Notes: generated from the letters alone by a model not told the origin. A DNA stretch of 64,000 nucleotides from an uncultured Christensenellaceae bacterium (GCA_910588425.1 CAJUPM010000002.1:91966-155965), one strand, 5' to 3'; shown: positions 34,239 to 42,965, counted from the stretch's first letter. Program-made: numbers and translations.

Positions 34239-34808
34239 ATGACAAAGAAAATGGATAGAGTTGCAGAGCGAGCCAGAACAGGCAGAGAAGATGCCGAGAT
34301 GCTGGCCGGCATCGACCAGGCGCAGCTGGATGCGATGGTAGATGCTATCCTGGAAGCAAAGCGGATTTTCGTCGCAGGCTGGGGCAGAGCGGGGAACGTC
34401 GGCAGGATCCTCTCGATGGACTGCTCGCAGATTGGCCTTGAGACTTACTGCGTCGGCGATAACGGAACGCCGGCCATTCAGCCGGGGGATATCCTGGTCA
34501 TCAGCTCGGGCTCCGGGGAGACCAAGACAATGTGCATTCTCGCACAGCAGGCAAAAGAGCACGGCGCAAAGCTGGGGCTGATTTCCGGCAACGCGGATTC
34601 CACCATCGGCAAACTCGCAGATGTGAACGTCGTCATTCCGCAGATTAAGCGCAAGCGCGGCGACGGCGCGCCTCCTGCGCCCACCAGCTCCGGCGGCTCT
34701 ATGTATCATGTTATCGTCATGGTTTGTGATCTGATCCGTGCCTATGCGATGGAACGGCTCGGCGTAACCTGGGAAGACGTCGGCAGAAATCACAACAACC
34801 TGGAATAA
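34239..34808 (+). CDS. SIS-domain sugar isomerase paralogue 2
   Basis: 189 aa. Same layout as its neighbours: RIFVAGWGRAGNVGRILSMD, LVISSGSGETKTMCILAQQA and LGLISGNADSTIGKLADVN, ending EDVGRNHNNLE. An insert KRKRGDGAPPAPTSSGGS before the last helix is unique to this copy. AAAGGAGAGATAGGCA precedes ATG; 26 bp after paralogue 1. May form hetero-oligomers with its siblings, as SIS proteins act as dimers or tetramers (inference). Confidence 0.85.
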   Translation: MTKKMDRVAERARTGREDAEMLAGIDQAQLDAMVDAILEAKRIFVAGWGRAGNVGRILSMDCSQIGLETYCVGDNGTPAIQPGDILVISSGSGETKTMCILAQQAKEHGAKLGLISGNADSTIGKLADVNVVIPQIKRKRGDGAPPAPTSSGGSMYHVIVMVCDLIRAYAMERLGVTWEDVGRNHNNLE

Positions 34809-34823
34809 GAGGAGATTACGATC

Positions 34824-35375
34824 ATGATGGATAGAGTAAAAGAGAAAATCAGAATGGGCGAAGAGTGCGCCCAGATGTTAAACGGCGTTTGCCAGCAGGA
34901 ACTGGATGAACTCGCCAAGGCGATTCTCCATGCCAGAAGAATTTTCGTCGCAGGCTGGGGCAGAGCGGGGAATATGATCAAAATTCTCTCTATGAACTGC
35001 TCTCAGGCTGGGCTGAGGACGTTTGTCGTCGGCGATAACGGAACGCCGGCGATTGGCGAAGAGGATTTGCTGGTGATCGGTTCCGGCTCCGGGGAGACCA
35101 AGACCATGTGCATCATCGCACAGCAGGCAAAAGAGCACGGCGCAAAGCTGGCGTTGGTTACGGGAAGCCAGGATTCCACTATTGGCAGACTGGCAGATCT
35201 CAAAGTCGTCATTCCCAGGCCCGTTCGGCCGGATGGCGAAGAGGTTCCGGATGGCTGCGGCGGCTCGATTTATCCGGTGTTCAACATGGTGGCCGATACC
35301 GTCCAGTCCTATCTGGCGGAGTATATGAACCTTGTTCCGGCGGATATTGGGTTTAACCACAACAACCTGGAGTAA
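34824..35375 (+). CDS. SIS-domain sugar isomerase paralogue 3
   Basis: 183 aa. RRIFVAGWGRAGNMIKILSM, LLVIGSGSGETKTMCIIAQQ, LALVTGSQDSTIGRLADLKV and the terminal FNHNNLE. In the third motif SGNADST of the siblings has become TGSQDST, a change at the sugar-binding loop. Fifteen bp after paralogue 2; closes the operon at a UUCG-type terminator. Confidence 0.85.
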   Translation: MMDRVKEKIRMGEECAQMLNGVCQQELDELAKAILHARRIFVAGWGRAGNMIKILSMNCSQAGLRTFVVGDNGTPAIGEEDLLVIGSGSGETKTMCIIAQQAKEHGAKLALVTGSQDSTIGRLADLKVVIPRPVRPDGEEVPDGCGGSIYPVFNMVADTVQSYLAEYMNLVPADIGFNHNNLE

Positions 35376-35386
35376 GGGAAAATTAG

Positions 35387-35408
35387 AGGCCTCTTCGGAG
35401 GCCTTTTT
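35387..35408 (+). terminator. Terminator of the SIS operon
   Basis: AGGCCTC-ttcg-GAGGCCT (UUCG tetraloop) then T5. Confidence 0.9.
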
Positions 35409-35432
35409 CTATGCGGAAAATGGGAGGAAAAC

Positions 35433-35954
35433 ATGCAATATATCATCGAGACAAAGCGGCTGGGATTGAGAGAGCTGCAGCAGGAGGATTTCGGCGCGCT
35501 GTGCACGTTTTTGCAGGATATCCAGGTGATGTACGCCTGGGAATATGCCTTTAGCGACGAGCAGGTGCACGGCTTTATCACGAATCAGCAAAAACGCTAT
35601 CAGGCGGACGGCTTTGGATATTATGCGGCAGTGGAAAAGGTATCCGGCAAAGTAATAGGGTGCATGGGGCCGCTGATGGAGCAGATTGACGGAGAAAAGT
35701 TTTACGGGATTGGCTACATTCTGGGAAAAGAGGCCTGGGGCAAGGGCTATGCCACAGAGGCAGGAGAGGCCAGCATTCAGTATCTCTTTGAAAACTACCC
35801 GGCGGAGAAAGTGATTGCAGAGATTAGGCCGGAAAATAAGGCGTCTGTGCGGGTAGCGGAGCGGCTGGGCATGAAAAAAGAGAGCCAGTTTATCAAGATG
35901 GTCAATGGAAAGCAGATGCCGCACGCCATTTATGCGCGGTATGCGAAGCAATAA
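35433..35954 (+). CDS. GNAT N-acetyltransferase, RimJ/RimL-like
   Basis: 173 aa. ETKRLGLRELQQEDFGALC is the typical N-terminus; acetyl-CoA loop in GIGYILGKEAWGKGYATEAG; EVIRPENKASVRVAERLGM-like helix follows (here EIRPENKASVRVAERLGM). Target (ribosomal protein, antibiotic or small molecule) unknown. Own terminator, AAATGGGAGGAAA as ribosome site. Confidence 0.9.
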   Translation: MQYIIETKRLGLRELQQEDFGALCTFLQDIQVMYAWEYAFSDEQVHGFITNQQKRYQADGFGYYAAVEKVSGKVIGCMGPLMEQIDGEKFYGIGYILGKEAWGKGYATEAGEASIQYLFENYPAEKVIAEIRPENKASVRVAERLGMKKESQFIKMVNGKQMPHAIYARYAKQ

Positions 35955-35982
35955 AAAAGAAACGCCTGGGCGTTTCTTTTTT
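35954..35982. terminator. Bidirectional terminator after the GNAT gene
   Basis: AAAAAGAAACGCC-tg-GGCGTTTCTTTTTT, between two convergent genes. Confidence 0.85.
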
Positions 35983-36022
35983 GGTTCAGAAGTTTTTGAA
36001 CACATAGATTTCGGGTGGCCGA

Positions 36023-36625
36023 TTATACAATTTCGACGCCGAAAAACCGCATGAAGGCGGCGGCCTGGATGGCGTTTAGCTTGACGCCGCGCAGTTCCTG
36101 AAACGTATCCGAGATGGAGATGTTTGCCAGATCGCAATCCGAAAGATCCAGCTTTTTCATGGAAACGCCGAAAAAATCGGCATCTGAGAAATTGACCTTT
36201 TGAAGCCGCAGATCCTTGAGGCGGGCAGCGTGAAACGAGGCGCCGTTGAAAAAGCTTTCAGAGACCTCGCAGTTTTCCCAGATAATTTGCGGAAAGTTTG
36301 CATAATAGAAAAGACTCTCGGCGATCCTGCATTCCCGGATGCGTGCTTCGGAAAAATTGCAGCCGTCGAATTTGCTCTCGGTCATGCCGCCGTATTTCCA
36401 AAAACTCTCGGAAAAATCGCTGCCCGAGAGATCGCAGCCTTCGAACCGCGTATGCAAAAGGGAGGTCTTGGAAAAATCGCATTGCAGGAATCTGCATTTT
36501 CGGAATAGAACGCGGTTAAAATCCAGCCGGGAGAAATCGGATAGCAGGAGCGATTCATTTTCAAAGATCTGGTTTTCAATTGGCGTTTCCGCGCTTTGAG
36601 CGTTTTGTATCAATTCCAGAAGCAT
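36023..36625 (-). CDS. Pentapeptide-repeat protein
   Basis: 200 aa from ATG 36625 with AAAGGAG six bp ahead; the frame is open further but without a ribosome site. Repeats of the A(D/N)LxF type are easily read: FSRLDFNRVLFRKCRFLQCD, FEGCDLSGSDFSESF and FDGCNFSEARIRECRIAESL, giving a right-handed quadrilateral beta helix. Some relatives (Qnr, MfpA) mimic DNA and protect gyrase; no evidence for that here. Monocistronic, convergent with the GNAT gene. The 268 bp up to the flippase carry no other gene. Confidence 0.85.
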   Translation of the reverse strand: MLLELIQNAQSAETPIENQIFENESLLLSDFSRLDFNRVLFRKCRFLQCDFSKTSLLHTRFEGCDLSGSDFSESFWKYGGMTESKFDGCNFSEARIRECRIAESLFYYANFPQIIWENCEVSESFFNGASFHAARLKDLRLQKVNFSDADFFGVSMKKLDLSDCDLANISISDTFQELRGVKLNAIQAAAFMRFFGVEIV

Positions 36626-36893
36626 GGGATTCTCCTTTTTAGATAGATGATCTGCTTTCAGTTTAGCACACAGGGTGGAAATTGCCTCGCAAAAAAGAGA
36701 GGGTCGCAATGCGCTATCCGCTTTATCGTGCAGTATCAAGCGGATGGCCGAACGCTTCAAAAATCCAAAAAGAAAAAAGGGAGCGAGGGAATTTTCCCGG
36801 CATTTTGGAAAAGACTAAAAAGAAACAGCCGATTTTGCTTTTTCATAAAAATATGCTAAAATATTCTAGTATCTTTCAAAAAGGAGAGCCCCT

Positions 36894-38429
36894 TTGAATC
36901 GCGCAAGGAATTCTATTCGCAATATCATATTCGGCCTGGGCGGTCAGATTTTAAATATCCTGATGAGCTTCGCCATGCGCACGGTCTTTATCCATACGCT
37001 GGACGAGGTATACCAGGGCGTGAACGGGACGTTCACCAATATTCTGATGCTCTTCTCCCTGGCGGATTTGGGCGTCGGGACGGCGATCATCTATGCGCTC
37101 TATAAACCGATTGCAGAGGATAACAGAGTCAAAATTCAGGGCCTGATGAAGCTATATCAAAAGGCGTATATCATCGTCGGTTTTGTGGTTGTGGCGATGG
37201 GGCTTGTGACGCTGCCCTTTTTGGAATATCTGGTCAAAGACGCGAATATTCCGGATTTGCACCTGATTTTCATGCTGTTCGTCATCAATACGGCATCGGG
37301 GTATTTCTTCTCGTATAAGGGATCGCTGATTACGGCGCATCAGAAGAACTATATCGTTACCAACGTCATCTACGGGACGTCCATCCTGTGCTACGGCATT
37401 CAGATGATCGTCATGAGCCTGACGCATAACTATATCCTGACGCTCTCCATTCAGGTGGGCACCAACGCTCTGCAGGGCATCATTACCATGTTCATCGCGG
37501 ATCGGATGTATCCCTATATCCGGGGGAAAAACGACTCTGTGCTCCCCAAAAAGGACCGCAAGGCGATCTTTAAAAGCATGGGCTCGCTCATGTTTTACAG
37601 AGCAGGACAAGTTGTCATCAACGGCACGGACAGCCTGATCATCTCTTCCATTGTCGGCGTCAAGGAGGCGGGGATTTACTCCAACTATTCTCTGCTGACG
37701 ACGACGGTCAAGAACCTCTTGCAGCAGGTGTTCAACGCCTGCACGGCCAGCATCGGCAATATGGCGGCGACCGAGAGCAACCGGCGCAAATACAAGGTCT
37801 ATAACGCCATCTTCTTTGGAAACTTCTGGATGTTTGGCTTTGCGGCGGTCTGCTTCTATGTGCTGTTCAACCCGTTCGTAACGATTTGGGCCGGCAAGGA
37901 TCGGCTGCTGGATCAGACGATGGTCGTCTTCATCGTTTTAAACTTCTATCTGGTCGGGATGCGCAATGTCAACACGACGTTCCGGGATACCATGGGCGTT
38001 TTTGAAGAGGGGAAGTTTATTCCGATCATCTCGGCAATCGTCAATATCGGCATCTCGATTATGACGGCGAAAGCTTTTGGGCTCATCGGCGCATTTATCG
38101 GGACAACCGTCAGTATGCTGACGACGCTGGTCTGGATGGAGCCGGTCGTGCTGTTTAAACATGGGTTCCACCGCAGCCCGCTCGTGTATTTTTTCAAATA
38201 TGCCGTCTATTTCTGCGTTACACTGCTCACGGCGCTTCTGACGGATTTTCTGGCGGGCCTGCTGGGAAGCGGCGGTCTGCTGGTGTTTGCAGGAAAATTC
38301 CTTATCTGCATGATCGTGCCCAATACGATTTTCTACTTGCTTTTCCGCAAGACTGGGGATTTCCAGCTGCTTGCGCGGCAGGTCAAATCGGTTTTGGGCA
38401 GAAAACTTAGGAGGAAAAAACACGCATGA
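36894..38429 (+). CDS. Wzx-type polysaccharide flippase (MOP superfamily)
   Basis: 511 aa, 12-14 predicted transmembrane helices. N-terminus NSIRNIIFGLGGQILNILMS and FGNFWMFGFAAVCFYVLFNP are typical of oligosaccharide-lipid flippases. Starts at TTG 36894, 8 bp after AAGGAG. First gene of a four-gene operon; the ATGA overlap with nfo shows translational coupling although the functions are unrelated. No glycosyltransferases are near, so the lipid-linked sugar is unknown. Confidence 0.85.
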   Translation: MNRARNSIRNIIFGLGGQILNILMSFAMRTVFIHTLDEVYQGVNGTFTNILMLFSLADLGVGTAIIYALYKPIAEDNRVKIQGLMKLYQKAYIIVGFVVVAMGLVTLPFLEYLVKDANIPDLHLIFMLFVINTASGYFFSYKGSLITAHQKNYIVTNVIYGTSILCYGIQMIVMSLTHNYILTLSIQVGTNALQGIITMFIADRMYPYIRGKNDSVLPKKDRKAIFKSMGSLMFYRAGQVVINGTDSLIISSIVGVKEAGIYSNYSLLTTTVKNLLQQVFNACTASIGNMAATESNRRKYKVYNAIFFGNFWMFGFAAVCFYVLFNPFVTIWAGKDRLLDQTMVVFIVLNFYLVGMRNVNTTFRDTMGVFEEGKFIPIISAIVNIGISIMTAKAFGLIGAFIGTTVSMLTTLVWMEPVVLFKHGFHRSPLVYFFKYAVYFCVTLLTALLTDFLAGLLGSGGLLVFAGKFLICMIVPNTIFYLLFRKTGDFQLLARQVKSVLGRKLRRKKHA

Positions 38430-39292
38430 TTTTATTTGGGCCTTCCGGAAATTCGGAGCAGTTTTACGAGGCAGGATATAAGCATACTTATGAGGCGATG
38501 GCCTGGATCCGCGGCATGGGCCTTGGGGCATATGAATACTCTTTTGGAAGAGGCGTGCGCATTGGCGAGCAGACGGCGGCAGTCGTGCGGGAAAAGGCGC
38601 GGGAGAATGAAATTGCCATGAGCGTGCACGCGCCATATTTCATCAACCTGGCGACGGACGACCCGGAAAAGCGGGAGAAGAACCTGCAGTATTTTCTGGA
38701 AAGCGCCAAAGCGGCCAAGTGGCTGGGGGCAGACCGCGTGATCTTTCACCCAGGCTCCTGCGCCAAGCTGGATCGGGCGCTGGCCTTTGATATGACAAAG
38801 CGCAATTTCGCGTGGATTTTGCAGCAGCTGGACGAGGCCGGCCAGGGCGACCTGACCTACTGCCCCGAGACCATGGGCAAAATCAACCAGCTGGGAGATT
38901 TGCAGGAGATCATCGCTCTGGTGAATCTGGATGAGAGAGTGCTGCCCACCATCGATTTTGGTCATCTGCATACCCGGGGGCGGGGCGCTATCAACTCGCC
39001 GGAGGATTTTGAGGCGATCTTAAAAGCGCTCATCGGTGGCATTGGCCAGGAGCGAACCAGCCGGATGCACGTCCATTTCTCGAAAATTGAGTTTACGGCC
39101 ATGGGGGAAAAACAGCACAGAACCTTTGCCGAGGAAGGATACGGACCAGATTTCGCGCATCTGGCGCCTATGCTGCTTAAATACGATTTACAGCCGCGCA
39201 TCATCTGCGAATCCAAAGGGACGATGGCGATGGATGCGCTGGCCATGAAGCAGATGTACGAAAAAGCGAAGGAGGGGATGAAACATGAATAA
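38426..39292 (+). CDS. nfo: Endonuclease IV-family protein
   Basis: 288 aa AP endonuclease TIM barrel that nicks DNA 5' to abasic sites. Zinc ligands are recognisable in SVHAPYFINLA, VIFHPGSC, YCPETMG, TIDFGHLHTRG, RMHVHFSKIEF and ICESKG. The N-terminus (MILFGPSGNSEQFYEAG) differs from the E. coli GAHVSAAGG and fits the Firmicute sub-branch. Starts inside the last codons of the flippase. Confidence 0.88.
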   Translation: MILFGPSGNSEQFYEAGYKHTYEAMAWIRGMGLGAYEYSFGRGVRIGEQTAAVVREKARENEIAMSVHAPYFINLATDDPEKREKNLQYFLESAKAAKWLGADRVIFHPGSCAKLDRALAFDMTKRNFAWILQQLDEAGQGDLTYCPETMGKINQLGDLQEIIALVNLDERVLPTIDFGHLHTRGRGAINSPEDFEAILKALIGGIGQERTSRMHVHFSKIEFTAMGEKQHRTFAEEGYGPDFAHLAPMLLKYDLQPRIICESKGTMAMDALAMKQMYEKAKEGMKHE

Positions 39293-40349
39293 GTTTGAAA
39301 AACTGCGCGCCTATATGGCGGAAAACGGAGTAGACGGCGTTCTGATCACCAGCCTGGAGAATATGCAGTGGTATTCCGGGTTTTCCGGCGATACCGGGGA
39401 TATTCTGGTAACGGCGGAAGCGCAGTATTTTATGACGGATTTCCGCTATCTGGAGATGGCCGAGCGGGAGATGGGCGGTGATTTTGAGTTTGTCAAAATC
39501 ACGCAGGACGGCGCATACCGCGAGGCGGCGGAGCTGGTGAAAAAGCACGGCGTAAAAAGGCTTGCTATCGAGACTTCCAAAGTTACGCTGGATCAGAAGG
39601 CGGCGATGGACGCGGCATTTTCGGTTTCCTACTGCTCAATCGACGATGAGATGCACGCACTGCGCACCATTAAGACGCCGGAAGAGATCGAGAAAATGCG
39701 CAAAGGCGCGAAGATCACCGCGGATACGTTCTATCACATGACCAAAGTGATTAAGCCGGGGGTTTCGGAGTACGATTTGCTGGCCGAGATGATCTACTTC
39801 TTCCATAAAAACGGTGTGAAGCCCTCTTTTGAGCCGATTATCGCCACAGGCCCCAATTCTTCTCTGCCTCACGCGACGATTTCGGACCGCAAAGTGCAGA
39901 ACGGAGATTTTGTTACCATGGATTTCGGCGTGATCTACGAAGGGCAGTGCACAGATTTCACCAGAACTGTCGCCGTCGGAGGGGTTGCGCCCGAGCTGGA
40001 AATGATTTATAATATTGTGCAGAAAGCACAGCTCGCGACGCTGGCGGCCCTGCGCCCGGGGATTACGGGCGGCGATGTGGATGCCGTTGCGAGAAATATC
40101 ATCACAGATGCCGGCTATGGTGCGTTCTATGAGCATGGGACGGGCCATGGTGTGGGCGTAGAGATTCACGAGGCTCCGTGGTTTCGCAGAGACAATCCGC
40201 AGGTGCTCGAGGCGGGCATGATCGGCACTGTCGAGCCGGGCATTTATTTGCCGGGGCAGGGCGGCGTGCGCATCGAGGATATGGTAGCCATCACAGAGGA
40301 CGGCTATGAGAATTTCTATACGGTATCAAAAGATTTAATCGTTTTATAA
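39285..40349 (+). CDS. M24 Xaa-Pro peptidase (PepP/PepQ-like)
   Basis: 354 aa creatinase-fold metallopeptidase. N-terminal domain YMAENGVDGVLITSLENMQW; C-terminal pita-bread domain with the five metal ligands in TMDFGVIYEGQCTDFTRT (two Asp), HGTGHGVGVEIHE (His), GTVEPGIYLPG (Glu) and GVRIEDMVAI (Glu). Overlaps nfo by 8 bp and precedes efp by 16 bp, the usual pepP-efp order in Firmicutes. Confidence 0.93.
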   Translation: MNKFEKLRAYMAENGVDGVLITSLENMQWYSGFSGDTGDILVTAEAQYFMTDFRYLEMAEREMGGDFEFVKITQDGAYREAAELVKKHGVKRLAIETSKVTLDQKAAMDAAFSVSYCSIDDEMHALRTIKTPEEIEKMRKGAKITADTFYHMTKVIKPGVSEYDLLAEMIYFFHKNGVKPSFEPIIATGPNSSLPHATISDRKVQNGDFVTMDFGVIYEGQCTDFTRTVAVGGVAPELEMIYNIVQKAQLATLAALRPGITGGDVDAVARNIITDAGYGAFYEHGTGHGVGVEIHEAPWFRRDNPQVLEAGMIGTVEPGIYLPGQGGVRIEDMVAITEDGYENFYTVSKDLIVL

Positions 40350-40365
40350 TTGGAGGAGAAAACAA

Positions 40366-40923
40366 ATGGTATCAGCAGGCGATTTCAGAAAGGGCGTTAC
40401 GATCGAGATCGATGGCCAGGTTTGGGTTATCGTGGATTTCCAGCACGTTAAGCCGGGCAAGGGCGCGGCATTTGTGCGCACGAAGATCAAAAACGTCGTT
40501 ACGGGCGGCGTGCTCGAGCGGACGTTCAACCCGACGGAGAAATACCCCAAGGCGATGGTCGAGAGAAAAGAGATGCAGTATCTGTATTCGGACGGCGATC
40601 TCTACTACTTCATGGATCTCGAAACGTATGATCAGCTGCCCCTGGGCAAAGCGCTGGTGGAAGAGGCGATGCAGTATGTCAAGGAGAATTCCAATGTTAC
40701 GGTGAAATTCTTCAAGGGCGAGGCGTTCTCTGTGGAAGCACCCAACTTCGTCGAGCTGGAAATCGTCGAGACCGAGCCCGGCTTCAAGGGCGATACGGCA
40801 ACTTCCGGCAACAAGCCGGCTGTGCTCGAGACGGGAGCGAAGGTTATGGTTCCGCTGTTCGTCAACCAGGGCGATCGGATCCGCGTAGATACCAGAACGG
40901 GAGACTACATGGAGCGCGTTTAG
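40366..40923 (+). CDS. efp: Elongation factor P
   Basis: Rescues ribosomes stalled on polyproline. 185 aa, three beta-barrel domains. The loop reaching the peptidyl-transferase centre is HVKPGKGAAFVRTKIKN with Lys in KPGKGA; C-terminal signature GDRIRVDTRTGDYMERV. No modification gene (epmA/epmB or ymfI) in the window. TTGGAGGAGAAAACAA precedes ATG. Confidence 0.97.
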   Translation: MVSAGDFRKGVTIEIDGQVWVIVDFQHVKPGKGAAFVRTKIKNVVTGGVLERTFNPTEKYPKAMVERKEMQYLYSDGDLYYFMDLETYDQLPLGKALVEEAMQYVKENSNVTVKFFKGEAFSVEAPNFVELEIVETEPGFKGDTATSGNKPAVLETGAKVMVPLFVNQGDRIRVDTRTGDYMERV

Positions 40924-40925
40924 GC

Positions 40926-40966
40926 GCATATAAAAAGAGCGGCGAAAAGCCGCTCTTTTTATATGC
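40926..40966 (+). terminator. Terminator of the flippase-efp operon
   Basis: 18-bp stem from GCATATAAAAAGAGCGGC and its complement around GAAAA. Confidence 0.9.
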
Positions 40967-40992
40967 AAAATCGGGGGAGCTTGTCATGCGAT

Positions 40993-41018
40993 CAAAAAAC
41001 CAGCGCGGGAGCGCTGGT
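40993..41018 (-). terminator. Terminator of the RHH gene
   Basis: On minus: ACCAGCGC-tccc-GCGCTGGT followed by T5. Confidence 0.8.
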
Positions 41019-41021
41019 CTC

Positions 41022-41192
41022 TTATTTTTCTTCTAAATCTTCTAACGCCATTTTTACCGCCGCAATGACAAAAGCAGAAAAAGTGCAGTTCGTTTCCCGA
41101 ATAGCATCTTCCACCTTCTCAATAACATCATTTGGGAAGCGAATCGTTTTATTAGTTGTCGGAGGGATCGAGGGAATTTTAAATTTTTTCAT
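41022..41192 (-). CDS. Ribbon-helix-helix DNA-binding protein, 56 aa
   Basis: MKKFKIPSIPPTTNKTIRFP starts with a short basic arm, then NDVIEKVEDAIRETNCTFSA and FVIAAVKMALEDLEEK: one strand and two helices as in Arc/CopG/YlcI-type repressors. ATG 41192 has AAAGGAT at 8 bp; the listed frame is open 37 codons further upstream without support. Divergent from the SLOG gene across a spacer full of repeats (41205-41273), so probably an autoregulator that also controls its neighbour. Confidence 0.75.
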   Translation of the reverse strand: MKKFKIPSIPPTTNKTIRFPNDVIEKVEDAIRETNCTFSAFVIAAVKMALEDLEEK

Positions 41193-41204
41193 GATATCCA
41201 TCCT

Positions 41205-41273
41205 TTGCAATACGTATATATACACAATATAGATGATTTTTGGCAATGCGTATGCATTGCAAATGTATTGCAA
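41205..41273. promoter_or_regulatory. Three operator-like repeats in the RHH/SLOG divergent promoter
   Basis: Centre: perfect inverted repeat GCAATGC-gtat-GCATTGC (41243-41260). Half or degenerate copies: TTTGCAATACGTATATA (41205) and ATGTATTGCAAC (41263). They overlap the minus-strand promoter (TTGCCA, 18 bp, TATATA) and the -35 of the plus-strand promoter. Confidence 0.6.
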
Positions 41274-41296
41274 CAATAGATAAAATGTGTTATACT
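41268..41296 (+). promoter_or_regulatory. Promoter of the SLOG gene
   Basis: TTGCAA, 17-bp spacer, TATACT; the -35 coincides with operator copy three. Confidence 0.65.
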
Positions 41297-41325
41297 CAGG
41301 CAAAATATTCTAGTGTGGTGGCAGA

Positions 41326-41652
41326 ATGAAAATCGCGGTAGTGGGTTCGAGAAATCTGGAGATAGAGATTGGTAGATATTTGCCGGAGGGAATAACAGAG
41401 ATCATCAGCGGGGGAGCCCGGGGCATCGATCGGGCGGCGGAGACCTATGCAGATGCGCACGGCATCGCCAAGCGCATTTTTCTGCCGGATTACCAAAGAT
41501 ACGGGCGCAGAGCGCCGCTGGTGCGCAACCGACAGATCGTGCAGGCGGCGGAGCTCGTCATCGCTGTTTGGGACGGTACCTCCCGTGGGACGAAATATAC
41601 CATAGACTATGCTCAGTCTCTGGGCAAGCCCGTGAGAGTTTATCGGGTTTAA
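41326..41652 (+). CDS. SLOG/DUF2493-family nucleotide-binding protein
   Basis: 108 aa, one Rossmann-like SLOG domain: KIAVVGSRNLEIEIGRYLPE, IISGGARGIDRAAETYA (the GGARG nucleotide loop), RRAPLVRNRQIVQAAELVIA and DGTSRGTKYTIDYA. Related YspA/DprA/LOG proteins bind nucleotides or ssDNA, and SLOG domains occur in nucleotide-signalled defence systems. Only weak ribosome site (GTGGTGGCAG). Divergently paired with the RHH gene. Confidence 0.82.
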   Translation: MKIAVVGSRNLEIEIGRYLPEGITEIISGGARGIDRAAETYADAHGIAKRIFLPDYQRYGRRAPLVRNRQIVQAAELVIAVWDGTSRGTKYTIDYAQSLGKPVRVYRV

Positions 41653-41676
41653 AAAACGGGGAGAAACAGGGAGATC

Positions 41677-41707
41677 AAAAAGGAGGCGCTCACGCACCTC
41701 CTTTTTT
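41677..41707. terminator. Bidirectional terminator between SLOG gene and aldo/keto reductase
   Basis: AAAAAGGAGG / CCTCCTTTTT, 10-nt loop. Confidence 0.8.
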
Positions 41708-41716
41708 GTTAAAAGC

Positions 41717-42856
41717 TTACTCAAAGAGCTTGGCAGCCTTAGCCATGTTTTCGATTACCGGGACACCGAAGGGGCAGCGCCCTTCACAGCTTCCGCAGGC
41801 AATGCAGTCGCTGCCTTTTGCAGAGAGAGAAGCGTAGTGCGAGGCGATGGAAGGTGGGATATGCGCCTCATCCAGCCGGGCGATATCCAGATATTTATTG
41901 ACGGCCGCGATATCAATGCCCGCAGGGCAGGGCTGGCAATGGCTGCAATAGACGCAGTTGCCCTTAAAATCGTTGCGCTGGGTGCCCAGAATGGGGGAAT
42001 AATCCCGTTCCTCGTCGCTCAGCTCCAGATAGCGCATGGCCTCGGCGACTTCGGCGGCCGTCTGGCAGCCCACCAGTGTGCTGGCCACGGCAGGGCGCGT
42101 CAGGGCATAGTGGATGCACTGGGCGACGCTCATGGGCTTCTCGAACGGCGTATGTTCGGCAGAGATGAGCTTGCCGGCCCCGAGCGTTTTCATGACGGTG
42201 ATGCCGATGCCCTTATTGGCACAAAGCTGATAGAATGCCGCCCGACCGGGATCGATGCCGTGAAATGCCGCGGAATCCAGGCCATCGCTCAGCGCATCCA
42301 GCGCATTGGATTCGGCGGGAATAAGATCGAACGCCATATTGATGCTGAACATGAGCATCTCGGGCAGGCCCGTCTGGATGATGCGCTGTGCCATCGCCGG
42401 GTTATGCGAGCTGAAGCCGATATGGCGGATATCGCCGCGCTCTTTGAGCTTCAGGACGTAATCTGCGAAACCGGTATCGAAAACGCCGTGATAATCCTCC
42501 TCGGAATCGATAAAGAACATCATGCCAAAATCGATATAGCCATAGATGCGCAGCAGATCTTCAAAATAGCGCTGAACTGTGGGCAGATCGCGGCTGATGT
42601 CGTATTGTTTGCTGAGGTCCGTCGAGCCGATATGCCCCTGAATCAGCACATCTTTGCGGCGCGCGCCCAGGGCCTTGGCGATATTCTCCCGGATTTCCCG
42701 GCCGGGCATGAACACATCCAAGATATTCACGCCGTGATCCAGCGCCGCCGAGACTGTCTCGTTTACCTGCGCAAAGGGTTTGCCGTCCAGATGCTCGCAT
42801 CCAAGGCCGATGATGCTGGCCCGGCACCCGGTTTTTCCAATTTCACGATACTCCAT
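41717..42856 (-). CDS. Aldo/keto reductase with C-terminal 4Fe-4S domain (1)
   Basis: 379 aa. Barrel N-terminus MEYREIGKTGCRASIIGLGC; the C-terminal ferredoxin part has CVYCSHCQPCPAGID and CIACGSCEGRCPFGVP, giving ligands for one or two clusters. The usual catalytic Tyr-Lys-His set is not clear: the Tyr segment reads ALDHGVNILDVFMPGREIRE, where other members have DTAxxY, so the Tyr is missing. May be redox-regulated or act on an unusual substrate. Confidence 0.87.
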   Translation of the reverse strand: MEYREIGKTGCRASIIGLGCEHLDGKPFAQVNETVSAALDHGVNILDVFMPGREIRENIAKALGARRKDVLIQGHIGSTDLSKQYDISRDLPTVQRYFEDLLRIYGYIDFGMMFFIDSEEDYHGVFDTGFADYVLKLKERGDIRHIGFSSHNPAMAQRIIQTGLPEMLMFSINMAFDLIPAESNALDALSDGLDSAAFHGIDPGRAAFYQLCANKGIGITVMKTLGAGKLISAEHTPFEKPMSVAQCIHYALTRPAVASTLVGCQTAAEVAEAMRYLELSDEERDYSPILGTQRNDFKGNCVYCSHCQPCPAGIDIAAVNKYLDIARLDEAHIPPSIASHYASLSAKGSDCIACGSCEGRCPFGVPVIENMAKAAKLFE

Positions 42857-42965
42857 GTTTTCACCATCCTATCATCATATTGCTAAGATTCTATTCTGTT
42901 TTTTTTGCTGTGCCTTTATGATACCATGAACGCAGGGTTTTGCAAAGCGGAGAAAGCCGCGGCAA

